The notes under the pieces were generated by a model. It saw only the letters and a program-made list of their open reading frames with translations. It did no database searches and was not told where the DNA came from. Shown here in pieces: positions 45,601 through 57,699 of a stretch of DNA of 64,000 nucleotides. Numbering within the stretch: position 1 is the stretch's first letter; the number at the start of each line of letters is the position of its first letter. The stretch comes from Bolinopsis microptera (taxonomy: Eukaryota; Ctenophora; Tentaculata; Lobata; Bolinopsidae), in assembly GCF_026151205.1 (NCBI RefSeq), contig NC_087073.1, positions 9,562,411-9,626,410 of the forward strand, in the 5' to 3' direction. The translations under genes were made by a program, and so were the position numbers.

Positions 45601-48600
45601 TTCGAGACTTGGAAAAAAAGTTTGAAAATTTGAAAATATTTTTTTCCGCCAAAGGTGATCGAATTGCATGAAACGTGAATAAAAATGCTTTGCAGTAAAA
45701 CTTCGAAGATTTTTAGATTGGGGAATTCTAAAATCATCAATATTTGAAGTTGGAGTTCAGTAAATCTCGACATATTTTAGTAATTAGGAATAGCTTAGCG
45801 GAAAGGGCTGAACCTGAAAAAGGTTAACCACACAATATTAGAGTTTCATAACTAATTACAATACAGCTTTATCAAATTCCACATAAAGAAACAGCACAAA
45901 AGGACCATTTAAGATCGAACCGATTTTACCTGCTGTTCTATCATTTTTTTTGATTTCAATGATCAAAACCTCTGTACTGTCAATCTTGCCAATCTATACC
46001 GGGTATCTGAATGTACCGGACCTTTTTATTTACCTCTATAATTAGACCCAGTTGTGCAAGAAATCCGATTTCTCACAGGGGTTTCTTTTAACTGTGCACT
46101 TTTTGTCACTCTCGCAAGAGGCCCGGTATTATAGGGGGGTATAGGAAGCGTAAATATACCTTCCATCATCCACTGTGGCTTTTTTGTATTGTGAATGCGC
46201 ATGCCGCTTCGTTTGCTATGCCAGATACCTCAAATAACCCCCATATCTCATTACCAGGGTCGGGATAGAGCTGGAGATAGCATCGAGAGGTTGCTAGAAA
46301 TAGCTAGATTTAGAGTAAACTGGTGGTAGCTGGGTGGTGCTAGCATGGATGTAGCAGAACGTAGCTACACGGGGTTTCATTGGAGTTGGTTATTTTAATG
46401 GCCAAAGAGTGCCGGAACTAAAGTTACTTAAGATTGCAGTTGAGGGGCAGTGTAAACCACGGTGTAGTCACGGACACAGAGCTACAGTGCAGGAGTACTG
46501 CAAAAGAACAGTGCAAGTGATACAGTCTGCAACAGTAAAACGCCGACAAAGCTAGACTTAGAGTGAACTGATGAAAGCTGGGTGGTGCTAAAATGGAGGT
46601 GGCAGAACGTACTAGTACTACATGATGAAAACAGGAAAACTAAGGCTGGTTGAGACCTAAAAAGATGTAATCTTTCCTGATAGATCCAGTGAAGAGCGAG
46701 TAGCGAAGAGTTTGATCATTAACCTAAAGCTCTAAAGAAGAAAAGGGCTAAAGAGACTCGCTTAGGTACGGCAAGGTCTGTAGCCTTGATAAGAAGATAC
46801 CATGAAGTAATTCATGCGGAAAAGTCGATTTATATAAACGGTTTCGTTGGATCTAAAAGGGGTGGGTCAGTCTCTCTGTTTTCATCAGATTCTGATAAAA
46901 AGCTGTTAAGCTCAGGAAGGTGATCTTAATAGGTCGGATAGCTGTACCTGGTTGCTTCCAGCCCACCCTTGTCGCTTGAAAATAAGTTCTCACCCCACCT
47001 CTTCCAAAAATGCAGTTACCAGAGCAGGAAACTCTTCTTCCTCCTCTTCTTTCAACCCAAACACAATCAGGTTCCAGCTCCTCTCCTCCTCTGCAGCCAC
47101 AATCTTATCTCCTTCTTCGGCGTTTTACTGTTGCAGACTGTATCACTTGCACTGTTCTTTTGCAGTACTCCTGCACTGTAGCTCTGTGTCCGTGACTACA
47201 CCGTGGTTTACACTGCCCCTCAACTGCAATCTTAAGTAACTTTAGTTCCGGCACTCTTTGGCCATTAAAATAACCAACTCCAATGAAACCCCGTGTAGCT
47301 ACGTTCTGCTACATCCATGCTAGCACCACCCAGCTACCACCAGTTTACTCTAAATCTAGCTATTTCTAGCAACCTCTCGATGCTATCTCCAGCTCTATCC
47401 CGACCCTGGTAATGAGATATGGGGGTTATTTGAGGTATCTGGCATAGCAAACGAAGCGGCATGCGCATTCACAATACAAAAAAGCCACAGTGGATGATGG
47501 AAGGTATATTTACGCTTCCTATACCCCCCTATAATACCGGGCCTCTTGCGAGAGTGACAAAAAGTGCACAGTTAAAAGAAACCCCTGTGAGAAATCGGAT
47601 TTCTTGCACAACTGGGTCTAATTATAGAGGTAAATAAAAAGGTCCGGTACATTCAGATACCCGGTATAGATTGGCAAGATTGACAGTACAGAGGTTTTGA
47701 TCATTGAAATCAAAAAAAATGATAGAACAGCAGGTAAAATCGGTTCGATCTTAAATGGTCCTTTTGTGCTGTTTCTTTATGTGGAATTTGATAAAGCTGT
47801 ATTGTAATTAGTTATGAAACTCTAATATTGTGTGGTTAACCTTTTTCAGGTTCAGCCCTTTCCGCTAAGCTATTCCTAATTACTAAAATATGTCGAGATT
47901 TACTGAACTCCAACTTCAAATATTGATGATTTTAGAATTCCCCAATCTAAAAATCTTCGAAGTTTTACTGCAAAGCATTTTTATTCACGTTTCATGCAAT
48001 TCGATCACCTTTGGCGGAAAAAAATATTTTCAAATTTTCAAACTTTTTTTCCAAGTCTCGAAAAAAATTTGTAAGTGAAAAATTTTTGAAGTTTTTCTAA
48101 AAACTACATTTCTCCGTGTTTCAAACGATTTCAATCATTTTGAGCCAATAAAAAATTTTCACTTTTTTTGGTGATTAACTAATTGGTAATTATCCAATTA
48201 GCTGATTGTCCAATGTAAAAATTTTTGATACAAAAGTTTTACTCCTTGATAAGATAAACATTCTAGGTTAATTTGCAGCCTTCTACGATGTTCACAACTA
48301 AAGATATTTGGCAAACCAGAAAGGTGGTACAGAGGTGGTAAAAAGTGGTAAAAGTGGTGTTTCTGTTGAGATACAAAATTGGCAACAAGTCTAATTATGT
48401 TCGTAGGGGTCCTAACTACCATATTCCGTTGAGAAATCCTTGTGAACATTCAAATCCAACGGAACCCTTAAATCGACCACTTTTCCCCTTACTATTAATG
48501 AATTCTTATAAAAATATGTGCAGTGTGCTTACTTCCTCAAATCATTAAGTTTGGTGTTCTTAAATTTATTTAAAGACGCGTAGTTCATAGATTAGAGAAG

Positions 48601-50021
48601 CCCATCAAAATAAATTCTGTGACCTCAAGCATCCAAGCATCAAGTCTTTAAGGTTTCCATAAAAAGCTTTCGTGTTTAAGTTTTAAGTTCATGGATATAT
48701 GATTATTACAGTTACGCAGTTACGTGGATAAATGAACCACTTAAATGTTAAACGTTTTGGTGGTTATCTTTATGGTTTGAGGCCGGATAACCACACATTA
48801 TAAAGATAGCAACTCAGCAACTGACCACTAAACGTTTTAAACCAATCACCAAGCAAAGTGAACTAGAGCACAGTGCCTCTAGACACAGTGAACAGTGCCA
48901 GTAGACACAGTGAACAGTGCGCCAGTAGACACAGTGAACAGTGCCAGTGTGCCACTAGATACAGTGAACAGTGCCACTAGATACAGTGAACAGTGCCAGT
49001 GTGCCACTAGATACAGTGAACAGTGCCAGTGTGCCACTAGACACAGTGAACAGTGCCAGTAGACACAGTGAACAGTGCCAGTGTGCCACTAGATACAGTG
49101 AACAGTGCCACTAGATACAGTGAACAGTGCCAGTGTGCCACTAGACACAGTGAACAGTGCCAGTGTGCCAGTAGATACAGTGAACAGTGCCAGTAGACAC
49201 AGTGAACAGTGCCAGTAGACACAGTGAACAGTGCCAGTGTGCCACTAGATACAGTGAACAGTGCCAGTGTGCCACTAGACACAGTGAAAAGTGCCAGTAG
49301 ATACAGTGAACAGTGCCAGTGTGCTGGTATATACAGTGAACAGTGCCAGTGTGCCAGTATATACAGTGAACAGTGCCAGTGTGCCAGTAGATACAGTGAA
49401 CAGTGCCAGTGTGCCACTAGATACAGTGAACAGTGCCAGTGTGCCACTAGACACAGTGAACAGTGCTAGTGTGCCACTCTGATGAAGGCTTTCCAATACC
49501 ATATTTACAGTCGGACTTTGTTAAAGGAAATCATAACTTTGGAATTATTCTCAGATAAAGGAGGGTTACAGCAAGAGTCAAATTAAGCAGAACAGGAGGT
49601 TTCATTGCTATTTCCAAAGTGAATAACGTAATTATCATAAGATCATAGCATGGCGGCTTTCCCGGTGTACAAATAAGATATATCAGGACAAGGGGACTGA
49701 TGAGTTGCGAGTCCCTACACCATTGTCCCCCTAAATCACAATAGAACAAACACTCCTCCTTGTCAAATCGTTAGTGAGCAACTGAGCCTCCTGGCTTTTA
49801 GAAAACAATCGTTATGCAAAAATTGGTTAACAAAACAGTGAACACTCACCTTCAACATTTTCTTGCCAAATGTAAGCCTCGAGGTTGACATTAGTCCCAG
49901 CCATGGTGGAGGCTTCGTTTTCGGCCGGTTCTGGCATCGGGCCTGGTAGGGCTGGTGATGCGTTCTTCTTTGTCTTATTCTGTGTTAACTTCCGCTTACC
50001 TGACTTTCCCTCATGTGACAT
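34836..50021 (-). CDS. Scribbler/brakeless - ZNF608/ZNF609 homologue, five exons
   Basis: Exons in order of transcription: 50021-49850, 44571-44481, 40573-40414, 38855-38730 and 36002-34836. All are GT-AG with matching phases, giving 571 residues. The key block is residues 43-88: TNVNLEAYIWQENVE, then GLVVMNVKWRGKTYCGAF and KHNWQPPR, close to the remembered N-terminal block of ZNF608/609 and Drosophila scribbler (TNVNLEGIVW...[20 protein letters not shown]...HDWAPPR). After it come basic nuclear-localisation-like runs (KRGRNKGKKRG), Pro/Ser/Thr-rich linkers, a Gln/His tract and a low-complexity tail. No C2H2 finger is seen, as in the short brakeless isoform; a longer isoform using other exons is possible. 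Relatives are nuclear transcriptional co-regulators; that role is inferred. The start is the first ATG of exon 1; a TTCGTTAG just upstream could be an acceptor, so 5' UTR exons may lie further up. Confidence 0.85.
35318..35402 (-). repeat. Gln/His-coding CAG/CAA repeat in exon 5
   Basis: A mixed CAG/CAA/CAT stretch on the minus strand encodes an uninterrupted Gln tract of 13 between His pairs, with shorter Gln runs on both sides. CAA interruptions should slow expansion. It lies in the disordered C-terminal half of the ZNF608/609-like protein, a common place for such tracts in nuclear co-regulators. Confidence 0.9.
36656..36859 (-). CDS. Possible small ORF within intron 4
   Basis: A 67-codon ATG-to-stop frame with balanced, protein-like composition (MSQVSWTNKQLYKSLKSACL, then CHPELADRFPDDVRRVL and a hydrophobic end). 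It lies inside intron 4 of the ZNF608/609-like gene on the same strand. No family is recognised and no splice partner fits, so it may be a small nested gene, a fragment of an inserted copy, or chance. Confidence 0.3.
   Translation of the reverse strand: MSQVSWTNKQLYKSLKSACLIAWLSICHPELADRFPDDVRRVLCPYNLAFLSIQDHCLTGITELLGF
36870..38729. other. Remainder of intron 4, no gene seen
   Basis: Intronic sequence of the ZNF608/609-like gene. A 100-codon plus-strand frame at 38076-38378 is GC-richer and basic but has no splice context or recognised motif. No repeats with clear ends are seen. Confidence 0.4.
40288..40400 (-). repeat. Four-copy GGGGGAGTGTACGATG minisatellite beside a 5' splice site
   Basis: Four copies of GGGGGAGTGTACGATG, with GAGAGAG or AAACAAAACAGACAG spacers, end only about 20 bp from the exon 3 donor of the ZNF608/609-like gene (GTACGT at 40413-40408). 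On the transcribed strand the unit reads CATCGTACACTCCCCC, a pyrimidine-rich motif with an internal GTAC. Confidence 0.85.
40700..44470. other. Intron 2 of the ZNF608/609-like gene
   Basis: No exon is supported. It contains a cluster of GTGGGCGCTACC-like units at about 42120-42220, a (CT)n tract at 42594-42640 and three related blocks near 43000, 43150 and 43290 sharing GGGGGAAGTGGAAC and TAAAATTAGATTGTGACA-like sequence. These last three look like a diverged tandem repeat of about 130-150 bp. Confidence 0.5.
45176..48487. mobile_element. Foldback element: two ~1.37-kb inverted arms, 570-bp core
   Basis: The left arm (about 45176-46546) and right arm (about 47117-48487) are near-identical reverse complements mirrored on 46831/46832, so each frame in one arm recurs in the other (45585-45773 on minus equals 47890-48078 on plus). 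Outer ends read TAGTAAGGGGAAAAGTGG. The arms carry a tract like a pogo-type DNA transposon end (CTATAATACCGGGCCTCTTG). One end differs by a 10-bp indel. The core (46547-47116) is unrelated to the arms, and no transposase is seen. It lies in intron 1 of the ZNF608/609-like gene. Confidence 0.85.
48866..49480. repeat. Minisatellite with ~18- and ~30-bp units
   Basis: About 25 units built on ACAGTGAACAGTGCCA alternate between short forms ending (C/G)TAGA(T/C) and long forms with an added GTGTGCCA. The arrangement is higher-order, with the same short/long patterns recurring. The array lies in intron 1 of the ZNF608/609-like gene, about 370 bp from exon 1. The open frames on both strands, several over 60 codons, are repeat artefacts. 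Confidence 0.95.
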
Positions 50022-50642
50022 TGCTAACGAAACATCGTGTTAAGTCTATTGCGTGTTATAATTTATGATAGCATACTGTTACTGATAAAAGGAATTAGGC
50101 CAGTAACTGAATACCGATAAGTGCCCCCCTTCACAGTTCACTCCACAAAAGTTCGGGGGAAGTTTCATGTACTGATGTAGCAAGTCAATAGGGTGGTCAG
50201 AAACCTACTGTTAGATTAGGGAGGGTGCGAGTAACAGGGTGTCACTGAACAATTAGGGGTCACGTGCTCAGTGGAGAGCGGCAGCTGAGCAGGAGTGCCG
50301 CATGCATCAGGCGGCTTTTAATGTTAGCGTGTGTGGTATGCAGCTTCATTCCACAACTGTTCTATTTCGGGGACTTCCCTCGAAGAGAACTTTGAAATTT
50401 ACAGTTTATTAGCACGAATTTCAACACAACTCAAGTCGAGCAATCAGGAAATACAACACGACAAAACAGTGTAAATATTACGTTTAATATGAGGGCGTAA
50501 TATACAACATAATATCAGCTCAGTCGTGCAGATCACGCACACACACCAGATTAAGTATGTATTAGTACTGAGACAAGGCTGCTGACAGGACAATGATCTA
50601 TCACAGACGAACTGGAAGGGGCTCGACACATGAGAGCTACAA

Positions 50643-50668
50643 AACACACACACACACACACACACACT
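50643..50668. repeat. (CA)n microsatellite
   Basis: A short pure CA run upstream of the ZNF608/609-like gene. It produces a spurious Val/Cys-rich frame on the minus strand. Confidence 0.9.
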
Positions 50669-50958
50669 CAATAGGGCATCTTCAATAGCACATCTACTAT
50701 TGTAAAACAGACACTCTTGTAAGGCTTACAGTATAATTGGTGTTATAACTTGTAGTAATCATATTAGAGAGGCATATGTATTTCATGGCTCCGGCGCCAG
50801 CACAAAAATAACACATTAGCAAGGTTAATATGCAGGAGTAGTAATAAATGGTCCGTTGGGCAGAAGGCAGCAGCAGCGGCTGGCAATTTATAAAACAATA
50901 AAGTGTATTGCTCTCCGTGTGCCACATTCTAGTCGGATCCCAACCGTTCTAAAAGGCT

Positions 50959-53900
50959 ATCTCGTTAGCTTTTCGTGTTAAAAGCGATTTCTCAACGGTT
51001 ATCACCTCTCTAGATGATTCTTAAAACATTTGGACTTCATGGCAAGGTTGAAATACATGCAATGAGGGCGTTTTCGGCCACACCCTTTTTCAGGGTTTCG
51101 CGGTCACTCGAATTATTGTATTTCAGCCCAGGAAGGTCTTAAAGACTATTCCGATACACCAAAATGTGCCTAATAGCCACATTTATATACAACTTATGAA
51201 GCAACATATACCTTAAAATGCTTTGTTTCGGAAATATGGCCGAAAAACGGTTTTTGGCTTGACGCAGTTCATAATTTCCGTGATTTTTGGCATTTCCGCC
51301 TAGGAAGGTCGTAGAGACTATTCTGATACACCAAAATGTGCCTAATAGCCACATTTATATACAACTTATGAAGCAACATATACCCTAAAAGGCTTATTTT
51401 CGGAAATGTGGCTGAAAAACGGATTTTTGTCGAGCAAACAATGACAATATTCACAAATGGGCTATTGGACTGTTAACTAGAAAGGTCTTAAAGACTCATG
51501 AGCAACACAGCATTTGTCACAAGATGTAAGATGACTCACTTTGTGTCCAGAAACACCTACAAAAATTGGAGAATGATCTACTTTATTGGGCATCTCTTTT
51601 AATGGGCCAGGCCAGCAGCATATTTGTGTCTTACGAAATGGCAATTTTTCAAAATTACGGTTTCTTTAGTAAAGGTCAATGGGTCAGTTGCAAACAGCAA
51701 ATTGTTCGCAATTGCCGACTTATGCACATCATATACTCAAAAACGCTCACTTTAGGAGTCATTAGTAAATAACTAATACATGATTTGTGAAAACTCCAAC
51801 AATTTTTCCTTGGTACCAATTTAAATAAAATGTGTGACGTGCCAGACCAAAATTCAACTTCAAACTTTTTATTTATTCATGCCATGAAATAATAATGGGT
51901 TATGTGCCCATCCTTGGAGAACCCGGCGAATGTCCTTGCTGTACGGCAGTGTTAAACAAGGAATTGAAACCGAGGGGTTCCGTTTAGGCCCTTCACACTT
52001 TGTTTCTGTCTAGTTCTAATGTACCGTCACAATAGTGACTTTAATATATGTACCAAGAATACCAGACCTAAAATAAATCGGCACTGGATCCGGATCAGAT
52101 TGTTGCTTGACCGCTGACCAGTACCCCACTTTTTAATTATGATTGATTTCGCTGCTTCGACCAATGTTGGTCTGTAATCCCTGGATTGAGATTTGTTGGC
52201 CGCAGTTTAATTTAGCTAATTTCTTATAATACCGCAGTGGTCTGGTTCCCACTTCAGAATGACCCCATATTCTTTTTTTCAGTTGCATAGATTTTCCCAT
52301 CGTTTGATAATGTGTGTCAACTGTCATTCCCTCGTTTTTTAATCAAGTGGTGACTGGCTATTTCTTCTGTTATTACAGCTGTGAGCTGCCTCGAGATCTT
52401 ATCTGAGGCATGGGCACAAATACTAGAACATTAGAAGATTATAACTGTAATTCTAGAACTTCAGATTAAGGTTACTTGGCAGAATAGCATTAGCAGGGTT
52501 CGAGATTTGACTGAGGGAATTCAGGTAACATACCAGGTTCACATCACCAGTTGAAGTGAATCTTAATTTGCAATGCCTTTATGCCTTATAAGTTATAATC
52601 TTATAGTAGGATCACGGGGTTTTTATAATAGAAGGTCTCGAGATGCTGATTTAGCTATTTAGGTTTCACATGTGACATTTTTCCAGCTTTGGGTAAAGTG
52701 GATTTTAGAGCGGGGAGGGGGTCTAAATGACCAAAATCTGAACGATCTCTTACTTACGGGACACTACGGGACAAGGGACGGATCTCCGGCCTAATAGCTG
52801 TTTTTTAATGAGAGGCTGGAGTTTGGACCTAGATGGTCAACGTGAGGATAGCATGAGGATTTAGGATGCTCTGCCTGCCTTTCGTGGGGTCTTGTAACCC
52901 CTAAAGCTGGTATATCTTATCTAAATTAACCTTGGTTACATCTCGTGCTGTTTCGAATATATAATTACATTTATAGGTCCAATATCAAGCAAAAAAGTCT
53001 GATGTCATGTACTGATGTTACACTTACATGATCTCCGACGCGAGGATCTGAGATCTCCGAAGTCCGATCTTAAAGTTGGATCTCAGAGCCAAAAAGAGGA
53101 ACGTAAGCCTTGGTTCCTTTCTTTGAGAGTCAAACAGGAAATTCGGGGTTATCAACTCAAACTCGGATTCGTAGCACAATTAAAAAACCAAAGAATAAAA
53201 ATCTTAATGAATTTCCCGACATTCTAAAATTAATATCAGTTCGTATTCATATATATATATAGCCTGACTGACAATTTTCTCGACTGACTGACAATGTTTC
53301 TTCTTTTCCCCATTTAGAATACAAAGATTAGTACATTTTAGCTTATGAATAATATTATATTTTTACCTATAGTTTACCTAGATCAATTCAGTGGCCCAAA
53401 CTCCAGTAGGTTACAAGACTTAAGTTCAATTCGAGGAACACTTTGATTAAGCATGATCCTTGTCTAGTTGGAGTTTTCGCATATCATGCAGTAGTTATCT
53501 ACTAATCACTCCTAAACTGAGCGTTTTAGAGTCGAATCTCGAACCCTGCCATTCGGCCAAGTAATCTTAATCTGAAGTTCTAGAATTACAGTTCTAATGG
53601 TCTAGTACTAATGTATTAGTGCCCTAGATAAGATCTCGAGGCAGCTGTAATAAAAAAGAGCTAGCCACTTGATTAAAAAACGAGGGAATGACACACATTA
53701 TCATACGATGGGAAAATCTATGCGAACCAAACCACTGCGGTATTACTATTATGGTAAATGAGCTAAATTAAACTGCAGCCAATAGATCTCAATCCAGGGA
53801 TTACAGACCAATATTGGTCGAGGCAGTGAAGTCAATTATGATTATAAAGTGGGGTACTTATACTGGTCAGTGGTCAAGCGTCAATCTGGCCCGGATCCAG

Positions 53901-54879
53901 TGCCGATTTATTTTAGGTCCGGTATTCATGGAACATATTATATCATGGTTTCATGGCATGAATAAATAAAAAGTTTGAAGTTGAATTTTGGTCTGGCACG
54001 TCACACATTTTATTTAAATTGGTACCAAGGAAAAATTGTTGGAGTTTTCACAAATCATGTATTAGTTATTTACTAATGACTCCTAAAGTGAGCGTTTTTG
54101 AGTATATGATGTGCATAAGTCGGCAATTGCGAACAATTTGCTGTTTGCAACTGACCCATTGACCTTTACTAAAGAAACCGTAATTTTGAAAAATTGCCAT
54201 TTCGTAAGACACAAATATGCTGCTGGCCTGGCCCATTAAAAGAGATGCCCAATAAAGTAGATCATTCTCCAATTTTTGTAGGTGTTTCTGGACACAAAGT
54301 GAGGCATCTTACATCTTGTGACAAATGCTGTGTTGCTCATGAGTCTTTAAGACCTTTCTAGTTAACAGTCCAATAGCCCATTTGTGAATATTGTCATTGT
54401 TTGCTCGACAAAAATCCGTTTTTCAGCCACATTTCCGAAAATAAGCCTTTTAGGGTATATGTTGCTTCATAAGTTGTATATAAATGTGGCTATTAGGCAC
54501 ATTTTGGTGTATCAGAATAGTCTCTACGACCTTCCTAGGCGGAAATGCCAAAAATCACGGAAATTATGAACTGCGTCAAGCCAAAAACCGTTTTTCGGCC
54601 ATATTTCCGAAACAAAGCATTTTAAGGTATATGTTGCTTCATAAGTTGTATATAAATGTGGCTATTAGGCACATTTTGGTGTATCGGAATAGTCTTTAAG
54701 ACCTTCCTGGGCTGAAATACAATAATTCGAGTGACCGCGAAACCCTGAAAAAGGGTGTGGCCGAAAACGCCCTCATTGCATGTATTTCAACCTTGCCATG
54801 AAGTCCAAATGTTTTAAGAATCATCTAGAGAGGTGATAACCGTCGAGAAATCGCTTTTAACACGAAAAGCTAACGAGAT
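50959..54879. mobile_element. Foldback element, 3.9 kb, with outer and inner arm pairs
   Basis: Outer arms 50959-51891 and about 53947-54879 are near-identical inverted copies mirrored on 52919. Further in, a second pair (about 52038-52520 and 53520-53935) is also inverted but clearly more diverged, and the left side carries about 146 extra bases between the pairs (51892-52037). Each outer arm holds two and a half direct copies of a ~172-bp unit (AATGTGCCTAATAGCCAC). The terminal block is ATCTCGTTAGCTTTTCGTG. The core (52521-53519) shows no transposase. It lies just upstream of the ZNF608/609-like gene. Confidence 0.85.
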
Positions 54880-54899
54880 TCCGTTTCGTCTCGGACTAT

Positions 54900-57100
54900 T
54901 CGTATTAAATGAGGGTAAATATCAGACTTAAATATTACATGCTAAATATGTACTGCGTTGTAAACTCAGGGCTCTCTAGAGTTGTTGGGACTGTTTGCAT
55001 CAGTTTACAATTTACTACAATTTAATGTCGAAGATGGGGGGCAGGTGGTATACAAACAGGTGGCCTTAATGAATTAGAAAATCAGAGATATAGCGTTACA
55101 ACTGCAAGAGCCAACAAAGTCAGTTCGGCTAACAGTGTAGTATCTGGGAAGGGGCAGTGATCTAATAATTCTTGGAAAACAAAGCAGCTACCAGAAAACT
55201 GCTAGACACGTGCTTACATTACACCAACCTGCTATTTTGTGTGTATTTTTGTGACACACCGTATGTTAACATGTTATCAAAGATACTTAAAAACAACATA
55301 GCTCTTCTGCAGTAAGCCAGGAGGCACATCCTTTGCCTTATAAACATCACCTTTAACATAAACAATTGACAGTTCACTGTTTATGCACATGATGCAATTC
55401 AGGGCATGGTATGACAGTACAATTATTACTTCATAATTGTATGCTGCTAAACGTCTTGGCTGTCTGTGTGAAAAGGTGAAATTATACAGCAAAACTGAGG
55501 TCTCCCTGTCTTATCATTATTATATAATGTAATATGTAGTGTTTTACAATAATTGTTTTAAAATAAGATATAGTTGAGATCATGAGTAAAGTAACATGTT
55601 AACATTAACAACAAGACAATTAGCAGTATTGTGCTACAGTCCTTTGACTAAAGTAAGTTTACAAAGGAAACATATACGAGTCATCAAGCAACACATCTTT
55701 CCAACCATGACCACTGTTTAACACTAATTACGAGCACAAGCTTTTAACATCAATAGTCAATACCCATCCAGTTTGGTAATTACTTATGACTAGACTGAAA
55801 ATTAATTGTTACAGATTACAGGGCTTCTTCAGAATAATCTCAAACTACAAGATGCTGAGACATTTACAGTGAGAATGCTACAGTTTTGAGATGTTATAAA
55901 AGGATTTATATTAGTAAAACCTTAATCTAAAATCTCGATTTATTTAACCATAATTTTCTGTCTCCAGCAGAATGGATTGGAAGTGGTCCAGTGACCAATG
56001 GCCAATGTCTAAATTAGGGAAATTAAATTTAAAGGCATGTGGAAGAATATGCAATATTTTCTAGAAGTTTTTTTTCTGTAAATTTTTGAACAACCACAAA
56101 GTTAGGGTACACTTAGAACAAAAATGGGTACTAACGACTAATTGGTGCCCATTTTGAGCACATAACCTGAATCTTGGCCATTTTGAATAAAACCCTAAGA
56201 TCAATTACAGAACATGTTAAAACCCCTATGTGAATATTATTCTAAAACCAAGGTCAGTTAAGTAATTATTGTGATTAAAACAAGCTGAAAGGCAGACACT
56301 TCTCTTGGATGTGTTTGAGTTCATGTAAAATGGTTTACACGAAGATCCAGTAGGAAATTCAAAATCTATTAATTCAACTGTAAATGTTCCTCTGAAAATG
56401 ACAGTAGTGATTGCAATTGGGGTCACCTAGCTACAGGGAAAAGCACAGGATCAGATGGTAACTGCAACCATCCTGATTTAACGAATGGGAGTATAATTTC
56501 CTACCTTTCTCCTCTACTCGGATTGCATTGTATCCCTTCATATATAGTGAGATGTATGTTTCTGTCCTATAATGGGATGGGCACACCTTTTCTCAGTAAA
56601 GTTAACCAGTTAAGTTTTCCTGTGATAAACATCATTAATCCATTGAACTGTATCAAATTAAAGCTGTAATTTCAGTCTGCAACTCAAGGATCAAGTAACT
56701 CCTCTGGCCTGATCCTTCGGCGACACTTTGAGATAGATTAGATTAGATTAGATTAAGAATAATGACATAAACATCATCACTAGTTTTGAGAGATGAATAA
56801 TGAAGTTGATTAGGCCTAAACAGTCCCTTCTTAATACTTGAATATTCTTGATGGAATAATTTTCATGGCGTATTCAATATTAGTTCATAGCTAAATGCTT
56901 CTAGACACTCAGTGAGCGAACAATCGGCACGATTTGAAGCTTATCATTGAGGGGATCACAAGCCTACACAGAACTGCTTTTGAATACCTAACAAGAACCT
57001 GACTGTGCGACAATGTCCCTTCTAAACAGTTTCCTGAACTGTAGTCTAGATATCCCAAACACAGATCACCCAATTTAATCATACAAATGCATTTTCGAAT
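54900..57100. other. Low-repeat stretch with short protein-like frames
   Basis: No gene is called. A minus frame at 55277-55492 (YVKGDVYKAKDVPPGLLQKS near its end, preceded by a possible acceptor TTTTCACACAG) and another at 56226-56426 read as protein-like but have no recognised family or splice partners. Worn mobile-element coding sequence or UTR of an unseen gene are both possible. A short (GATTA)n tract lies near 56735. Confidence 0.35.
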
Positions 57101-57154
57101 GAGTTTTGTTGAGATAATCCAAAATTTGCCATATTTAGTGTAGATAAATATGTA

Positions 57155-57320
57155 TAGTACGGTCAGACCTATCTATACCCGGCACCTCTCTATACCGGGC
57201 CTCTTTTTCAGAGGCCTGCAATAATTTAAAAACGTCACGAAACCGGCAAAAGTCTGAAAATAGCCATTTTGTGCCACACCATAGTGACTATAGTGAACGA
57301 TTAAGGGTAATAATCCTTAA
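57155..57320. repeat. Possible pogo/Tigger-like MITE end
   Basis: TACGGTCAGACCTATCTATA is followed by CCTCTCTATACCGGGCCTCT. Similar CTATAATACCGGGCCTCT sequence occurs in both arms of the 45176-48487 foldback element. The pattern recalls the TA-flanked ends of pogo-type elements. The other end was not located. Confidence 0.35.
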
Positions 57321-57699
57321 TGTCTTAATTCTTTCACAAAGCATTATCAAATATGTAAATACAAAATGATTAAGTCAATTAAGGATTGTACCAGTAGTAT
57401 TGCTATCCTCATGATGACTTTGTAGTGTCTCATGTTAACATAACATAACATAACATTATAAATAATGCCTCTCTGGGCATCTCAAAAAGAAATTCATAGA
57501 AAATGAACACTGTACGTTTGAAACCATACGTTTGAAACCATATAATTACAAATGTTAGTGCCCCTCAGTAGTTATTAGTTATTGGGAACTGAGATCGCTA
57601 TCGTGTAACTAGAAGCAGTATATGCAAAGTAACTTAGGTGATAGGTGATAGGCAATATGAAATTACACATCTTACTTTAACTTTATCCCGTCACCCATG

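Noticed and set aside
49037-49502. 136-codon frame with repeated TGTLALFTVS-like units
   Set aside because: Product of the minisatellite, open on both strands in several frames; no start or splice context.
53530-53575. Minus-strand TTGGCCGAATGG followed by GGGTTCGAGATTCG, resembling tRNA A and B boxes
   Set aside because: The boxes are almost adjacent, far closer than in a tRNA or SINE head, and the sequence lies in a foldback arm whose mirror copy has lost the A-box-like part.
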